A program made the position numbers and the translations under genes. Under the pieces are notes generated by a model. The model was given only the letters and a program-made list of their open reading frames with translations. It made no database searches and was not told the DNA's origin. Shown piece after piece: positions 59,458-64,000 of a DNA stretch of 64,000 bases. Origin of the DNA: Dolichospermum compactum NIES-806. Lineage in GTDB: Bacteria > Cyanobacteriota > Cyanobacteriia > Cyanobacteriales > Nostocaceae. Position 1 is the stretch's first letter; each line of letters opens with the position of its first letter. The stretch covers positions 2,843,760 to 2,907,759 of the forward strand of contig NZ_AP018316.1 in NCBI RefSeq assembly GCF_002368115.1, given 5' to 3'.

Positions 59458-60123
59458 ATGTCCCGTAATCGCTGTTTCCCCCAAGTCTTTGTCTTTATTT
59501 TCATGATTACTAGCTTGTTTGCTTGTAGTGTAACTGAAAATAGTACATCTGCAAATGCTAAGAATCCCCAACAGTCACAGTTAAGCCAAAATAGTTTACC
59601 TCAATCTATTTCTCAAACAGTGCTAAGGAATGCTGCTAGAGTTTCTGGGTTGAAAATTTCTAACTTGAAAATAACTCAAGTTACATCTACTAGTTTTAGT
59701 AATCCGTGTATTTTCCAATTTGGAGAAGTTTGTACAAAGGAATATAATCCTATTCCTGGTTGGATTGTCATTTTACAAGTGAAGGAACAATCTTGGATTT
59801 ATCATGTTAATAAATCTGGTTCTCAAATTCTTTTAGATCCGAAAATTAGCAATAATCAATTACCGAAAAAAATTGCTAATGGCGTTTTGAGTGATGCTTC
59901 TAAAGGTTCTGGTTTACCGATAAGTTCTCTGAAAATTACCCAGTCAACCCAGAAAACTTTCAGCAATTCCTGTGTATTTAATTTTGGTGAAGTCTGCACT
60001 CAAATATTTGATCCTATTAAGGGTTGGGAGGTAATTGTTAAAGTTAAGAATCAATTCTGGACTTATCATGTAGATATAACTGGTAAACGCATTGTTCTAG
60101 ATCCTCAAATTACTAAAACTTAA
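59458..60123 (+). CDS. Lipoprotein with two tandem ~83-residue repeats
   Basis: A 221-residue predicted lipoprotein. The signal peptide RCFPQVFVFIFMITSLFAC ends in a lipobox cysteine. After a serine/glutamine-rich linker come two homologous units (about 47-130 and 137-218), each with ...VSGLKISNLKITQ / GSGLPISSLKITQ, a two-cysteine FSNPCIFQFGEVC / FSNSCVFNFGEVC motif and a PIPGWIVILQVK / PIKGWEVIVKVK strand followed by a Y-H-V strand. The frame extends upstream into MITE DNA; ATG 59458 (MSRNRCF) gives the cleanest signal peptide, with 59428 possible. Function unknown. Confidence 0.72.
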   Translation: MSRNRCFPQVFVFIFMITSLFACSVTENSTSANAKNPQQSQLSQNSLPQSISQTVLRNAARVSGLKISNLKITQVTSTSFSNPCIFQFGEVCTKEYNPIPGWIVILQVKEQSWIYHVNKSGSQILLDPKISNNQLPKKIANGVLSDASKGSGLPISSLKITQSTQKTFSNSCVFNFGEVCTQIFDPIKGWEVIVKVKNQFWTYHVDITGKRIVLDPQITKT

Positions 60124-60339
60124 GCATCAAACACATTTTAACAACGCTGCTTTAAACTCAGCCGCAGTTTGAAAATGAATTTTTGGCTTTTCTATTAAAG
60201 CCAAATCTATCACTTCTGCTAACTTTTCAGGAATACTACTATCACGTTCACTAATAGGGACAGCATCATTTCTTAGCACACAATTCCAATAATCACCAAC
60301 AAAATCACGAGGGAAATATCCCGTTAACATATTATATAA

Positions 60340-62548
60340 CCCACATTCCGCACCCCAAACTGTTACAGAGGTAAATTACGGAGATGGAAATCAAAAGGAG
60401 CATCAAAAGAAACATATAAAGTGAAAAAAGGCATTTGAGAAACAGCAAATCACCAAAAATATCATCAAAACCTATTCTCAATAAGAAGCAATAAGAATGC
60501 ACACCACCTGGAGAGATCAACAGATAAATAAAAGAAGATATTCAAGAAACAATTATAAGTTAGACTAATCAATTAAAGTAAAAAACGAAATTATAGATAT
60601 AGTAAAATGGAGCCATACATCAAAGAGATTAGCTCATCTTTACAAGAGAAATTAAATTGATAGAGATAATAATTAGGTGACTAATTGATAGTAACGTAAA
60701 CAATCATTTGGTAGAAGACTCAAGATAAAATCTCTGTCCTTATTCCAATTAGAAATATATTTCTCCTGATTGAGTGTAACCAAATTAATACACTGAAAGC
60801 ATTGAAAAATCCAGCGTAAAGTAGGACGATTAGTTGCTTTGCCTAATTGATTTTTAATTGTTGATTTAGACTCCAAAAGAGCATTTCTAATGTGCCGTTG
60901 AGCCAAAGTATAAACCAGTAGACATAAACCCATAATCATTCCCAGAGACTCTATTCTCTCAGGACTTTTGAGAAAAATACTGTCTGCAAAAAATAATGGG
61001 TCTTTAAGAAAACCGAACCCCCGCTCACAAGACTGTTGAGCTTTATATTCACTCAGCATGGAATCATTGCTAAGTTCATTTGAATCTAAAACATTCGTAG
61101 CAATAATAAAACGTCCTGCACTCAGCAATTCTGTATTAATTTTACTTTCATTTTCGGAAACTGTAGCTGATATTTGGTAAGATATTTCTTCTGAAGAATC
61201 TTTTGTCTTAAATTTGATTTGAGTAACCAAAATTTCGTTAATTTGATGATATTTGAATTGTTTTGATAATTTTGATAATGCCTTGATAGCATCAGCCTCA
61301 CAAGCAAATCTCTCTTGTGATAACTTTTTCAAATCTTTCACAGCTTTTGATTCTGCTTTGGTAATTTTTTGTCTGAGCTTACGCAGGTCTGATTCTCTTC
61401 TTTCTTGACTTTGCACTACTAACCATCTTTGTTCTATCCCTGCATAATTTTCGGTTTTTGATGCTAATTTATATCCTGGTATTGTACTATCAATAAATTC
61501 TGATTCTGGTATTGTTGAGATTAATGATTTTGCTGCTTTGATACTTAATGGTACTCGACATAACCAGCGTAAATCTGACATCATTTTCAGGTTTGATTCT
61601 GTATATAAGGCGCAGTCTGCTACGATGAGACTGTTAACTTCTAATTGTTGCTGATACTCAACTGCTATTTGACCAAAACATGATGAGTCAGCTTGGTTTC
61701 CCGATGCTAGTTTTAAAAATATTGGGATGTCTCCATCCCCTGAACATATCATTTCTATAATGAACTGTTTTAAGTCTGGTCTGTGGTCACGGGAATAACC
61801 GTAGGTGATGGTTATTTCTTTGGGTGATTTTACTTCTAATTCTTTTAATTCTGGACTATTTTCTACCTTTTGACTTTCAAATATTACTTCTGGTAAGCTG
61901 GTATTATATTGCCCATGCACGTGCATTGATGATGAGTCTAGATGTGATGTTGATAGTGATACTCCAAATTTTTGGGCTGCTTTTACTGCGATGATAAAAA
62001 AGATTGTATCTAAGCCTTTTATAAACAGTTTATCCATGACTCTCCCCAGTTTATCGTCGTTGAGATATTCTGGTTTTACTCCTGTTCCTATTAGATGTTC
62101 ACAAGCGATTGTTTCAAAATATTTAGGAAACATATATAACGGTTTGGAGACAAATCCTAACCCGTTTATTATCATGGCTTTTACTACTTGACTTGCATTT
62201 ACTTTTTCGTCTTTTTCGACTCCTATTAATTCATTTATTATTTCTACTATTCCGATTGAATCTATGATTCCTGCTACTATCCCTAGATGGTCTATGTTCT
62301 GAATTTCTATTTCTTGAGGTTTTAATTTCACAACAGTTTCCTCTAATACTTCTGTTGTTATCAATTATTTCTTATTTGGTTATCAATTCATTTTTTTCTT
62401 TTGTTACCAAGTTTCACTTTTTCACACCATGTCCCTTTTAATGCTACTAATTTTCATTAAGTATCTTAATTTTTGAATTGACTTTAGTTATTATGTACTA
62501 CTTTAAGGGCTTTTTTGATCTGTGACAGTTTGGGGTGCGGAATGTGGG
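60340..62548 (-). mobile_element. Complete IS1634-type insertion sequence (2209 bp) with 6-bp target duplication
   Basis: Ends CCCACATTCCGCACCCCAAA (60340) and TTTGGGGTGCGGAATGTGGG (to 62548) form a near-perfect inverted repeat of about 28 bases. ATATAA flanks it on both sides (60334-60339 and 62549-62554). About 330 bases of AT-rich sequence separate the left end from the transposase stop. The same ends bound the MITE at 10217. Confidence 0.94.
60673..62364 (-). CDS. IS1634-family transposase
   Basis: A 563-residue DDE transposase of the IS1634 type. Features are an N-terminal IEIQNIDHLGIVAGIIDSIG block, the first aspartate in STSHLDSSSMHVHGQYN, SLIVADCALYTESNLKMMSD, a long central insertion with coiled coil (RKLRQKITKAESKAVKDLKK), and the glutamate region YKAQQSCERGFGFLKDPLFF. 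The frame is complete, so the element may be functional. Confidence 0.92.
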   Translation of the reverse strand: MITTEVLEETVVKLKPQEIEIQNIDHLGIVAGIIDSIGIVEIINELIGVEKDEKVNASQVVKAMIINGLGFVSKPLYMFPKYFETIACEHLIGTGVKPEYLNDDKLGRVMDKLFIKGLDTIFFIIAVKAAQKFGVSLSTSHLDSSSMHVHGQYNTSLPEVIFESQKVENSPELKELEVKSPKEITITYGYSRDHRPDLKQFIIEMICSGDGDIPIFLKLASGNQADSSCFGQIAVEYQQQLEVNSLIVADCALYTESNLKMMSDLRWLCRVPLSIKAAKSLISTIPESEFIDSTIPGYKLASKTENYAGIEQRWLVVQSQERRESDLRKLRQKITKAESKAVKDLKKLSQERFACEADAIKALSKLSKQFKYHQINEILVTQIKFKTKDSSEEISYQISATVSENESKINTELLSAGRFIIATNVLDSNELSNDSMLSEYKAQQSCERGFGFLKDPLFFADSIFLKSPERIESLGMIMGLCLLVYTLAQRHIRNALLESKSTIKNQLGKATNRPTLRWIFQCFQCINLVTLNQEKYISNWNKDRDFILSLLPNDCLRYYQLVT

Positions 62549-63273
62549 ATATAATGTCGCAGCTAAAGCATAAACATCTGTATAATAACCAAAATCTCCA
62601 CGCCGTTCATATTGTTCTATAGGTGCATAACCTTGGGTTATCATCGCTGTCATGCTTCTGATTTTTCCTGGTTGAAATTCCCGCGCTAACCCAAAATCAA
62701 TTAATACTGCTTCCTTGCTTTCCCGTCGCAACAAAATATTATTGGGTTTTACATCTCTGTGTAAAAGTTTCCGTTCATGAACACATTCTAAAGCTTGTCC
62801 GATTTGGTCAATGTAGCGCAAAGCTTCGGTTTCTGACAAGTAACCATTTTCAGCCGTGTAGTTTTCCACATAAGCTGCTAAATCATCCCCGTCAATGTGT
62901 TCCATCACAATAGCCCAAAGTCCATCTTCAGGAAAATTGTCGTAAACTTGGACAATATGGGGATGATAGCATTTTGATAAATCTAAGGCTTCTTTTCTAA
63001 ACTTCTTTTGTATTTCCGCAAAGTCGGGTTTTTCTCGTTGTTCGCGGTTAAGGGTTTTAATTACGACTAACCTGTTTTCTTCTGTATCTTCTGCTAAATA
63101 GGTTTCACCAAAGCCACCGCCACCGATCGCTCTTTTAATGATATACTGCCCGTTCTGTAGTGGGGTGTTAGGTGTCCAAGATTGCATATTGTCAGAATCA
63201 GGATTTAAGGATGGGAGAGAAATTAATAATTAGTATAACATCCGCGTTTATCTGCGTTCATCTGCGTTTAATT

Positions 63274-63525
63274 GTCTGAATCAGGATGTCCAGGATGACA
63301 ATAATGTACTGGATTTTTTGAAGATGAATGAAAATAATGATGTTGATAGTGGAAAAATTTACTATATATGCGCGGACAGATTTCCACTCCTAACATTAGA
63401 GTAAACCAAATTTTCCATCTTGTCAAGTCTTGACATGAAGAATCATGGAAAAAGTGAAAATCAAAAATCTCCACCGCAAACCAACATCCTGTAAGTCCTA
63501 AAATCCTGTAAATCCTGATTCAGAC
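63274..63525. mobile_element. MITE family D, copy 4 (longer, different interior)
   Basis: GTCTGAATCAGGATGTCCAG at the left and AATCCTGATTCAGAC at the right end match the other family D copies. The 250-base interior differs and holds the first of two 75-base direct repeats. Confidence 0.7.
63363..63437. repeat. 75-base direct repeat, copy 1
   Basis: TATATATGCGCGGACAGATT then TCCACTCCTAACATTAGAGT and ...CTTGTCAAGTCTTGA. It recurs at 63541-63613 with few changes. The end CTTGTCAAGTCTTGACA is itself palindromic. Confidence 0.88.
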
Positions 63526-63540
63526 AATCCAAAAGTTTAA

Positions 63541-63613
63541 TATATATGCGCGGACAGATTTCTACTCCTAACATTAGTGTAAACTAAAATTTTCGCCTTG
63601 TCAAGTCTTGAAG
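63541..63613. repeat. 75-base direct repeat, copy 2
   Basis: TATATATGCGCGGACAGATT followed by TCTACTCCTAACATTAGTGT and the same CTTGTCAAGTCTTGA end. It lies outside MITE copy 4, about 90 bases before the -10 box of rpmI. Confidence 0.88.
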
Positions 63614-63735
63614 TAAAATCTTTTGAATGAATATAATGGCTATGTCCTGGGAATCCTTGCCGATCTTGCCAAGGGGGCATACAATTTGCCTTTTCTCATA
63701 TATAATAGTAGATTGTGTTGAATTAAAGCCATCCC

Positions 63736-63933
63736 ATGCCTAAACTAAAGACTCGCAAGGCTGCGGCGAAGAGATTCCGCGCCACCGGTAGCGGTAAAAT
63801 TGTCCGCCGTAAACCTTTCAAAAACCATTTATTAGAGCATAAATCCTCTAGTAAAAAGAGCAATATGTCAAAAATGGCAGTTGTTCATGAACGGGACGAA
63901 GAGAACGTGCGTTTAATGCTTCCATATTTGTAA
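63736..63933 (+). CDS. rpmI: 50S ribosomal protein bL35
   Basis: A complete 65-residue bL35 (MPKLKTRKAAAKRFRATGSG ... HERDEENVRLMLPYL). The lysine/arginine-rich N terminus and the KNHLLEHKSSSKKSN segment are diagnostic. It is followed after 20 bases by rplT, the usual order. infC, which often precedes, is absent; the upstream region is repeats. Confidence 0.97.
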   Translation: MPKLKTRKAAAKRFRATGSGKIVRRKPFKNHLLEHKSSSKKSNMSKMAVVHERDEENVRLMLPYL

Positions 63934-63953
63934 AAGATCACAGGTAATAAGAT

Positions 63954-64000
63954 ATGACTCGGGTAAAACGCGGTAATGTAGCTCGTAAACGCCGCAATAA
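63954..64000 (+). CDS. rplT: 50S ribosomal protein bL20 (5' end only)
   Basis: The first 15 codons (MTRVKRGNVARKRRN) match the N terminus of bL20. The gene continues beyond the window. Confidence 0.93.
   Translation, partial: MTRVKRGNVARKRRN

Larger units (their letters stand above)
60127..63187 (-). pseudogene. Serine/threonine kinase split by an IS1634-type element
   Basis: The 5' part (63187 down to 62549) encodes the glycine loop IGGGGFGETYLAED, the lysine in VVIKTLN, the catalytic loop LLHRDVKPNNILL, IDFGLARE and GYAPIEQY. The 3' part (60333 down to 60127) encodes MLTGYFPRDFVGDYWNCVLR through EFKAALLKCV. Deleting the element with one copy of the 6-bp duplication gives one frame of 282 codons reading DVYALAATLYNMLTGYFPRD. 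The kinase was complete before insertion. It lacks the zinc ribbon of the kinases at 19 and 44 kb. Confidence 0.92.
63188..63735 (+). promoter_or_regulatory. Repeat-rich upstream region of rpmI-rplT
   Basis: No gene in about 550 bases. The stretch contains an ATCTGCGTTT repeat (about 63244), a MITE family D copy (63274-63525), two 75-base direct repeats and, close to rpmI, a TATAAT at 63701-63706 that is the likely -10 box. A matching -35 is not clear. Confidence 0.5.

Noticed and set aside
1..64000. tRNA or rRNA genes
   Set aside because: No cloverleaf with a GTTCGAATC-type T-loop and no rRNA sequence was recognised on either strand.

Overview
The window is chromosomal DNA from a cyanobacterium, most likely a filamentous heterocyst-forming member of the Nostocales. 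The evidence is a beta-carboxysome operon (ccmK2-K1-L-M-N-O) opposite an NDH-1 CO2-uptake operon (ndhF4-ndhD4-cupB), frequent HIP1 octamers (GCGATCGC), heptanucleotide tandem repeats of the STRR type, many Uma2 and zinc-ribbon serine/threonine kinase genes, and cyanobacterial conserved families (DUF2808, DUF3155, DUF3611, CCB1). No rRNA, tRNA or CRISPR array was seen.

Layout. 0-2.3 kb: pnp (minus strand). 2.6-5.4 kb: a Uma2 remnant and a serine/threonine kinase gene split by a complete IS4-type element. 5.7-9.3 kb: the ribosome/membrane biogenesis cluster rpmH-rnpA-PH protein-yidC-jag-DUF177 (minus). 9.3-10.8 kb: a DUF2808 protein, an STRR array and nested MITEs. 10.8-13.8 kb: transhydrogenase operon pntA1-pntA2-pntB. 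13.8-19 kb: a repeat-rich island with a truncated transposase, three toxin-antitoxin pairs, a DUF3800 protein and a HicA remnant, separated by HIP1-containing tandem repeats. 19-34 kb: an intact kinase, gatB, two candidate tandem small RNAs, argJ, Uma2 genes, YggT, upp, exported proteins, a histidine kinase, DUF3155, CCB1 and DUF3611 proteins. 33.8-39 kb: serS, two unknown genes, a HigBA pair, an orphan HicB and copies of a 150-bp MITE. 39-43.6 kb: a polysaccharide deacetylase, an RnfD-like/DUF2330 pair and a complete IS701-type element. 43.9-44.6 kb: a truncated kinase. 44.6-55.8 kb: the carbon-concentrating block cupB-ndhD4-ndhF4 <-> ccmK2-K1-L-M-N-O-(Uma2 fragment)-rbcR. 55.9-60.1 kb: a MuiA pseudogene, a broken exported gene, a YaaW protein, an O-antigen ligase-like protein and a lipoprotein. 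60.1-63.2 kb: a second kinase split by a complete IS1634-type element. 63.7-64 kb: rpmI and the start of rplT.

How the genes work together. The 44.6-55.8 kb block is one functional unit: NdhF4/NdhD4/CupB hydrate CO2 to bicarbonate at the thylakoid, the Ccm proteins build the carboxysome shell and condense Rubisco, and the adjacent LysR regulator probably senses carbon status. The pnt operon exchanges reducing equivalents between NADH and NADP+. The rest is housekeeping genes in a genome reshaped by insertion sequences. Three of the four kinase genes are broken, two by clean IS insertions whose target duplications allow exact in-frame reconstruction. At least three MITE families can be linked to transposases or terminal repeats within this same window.
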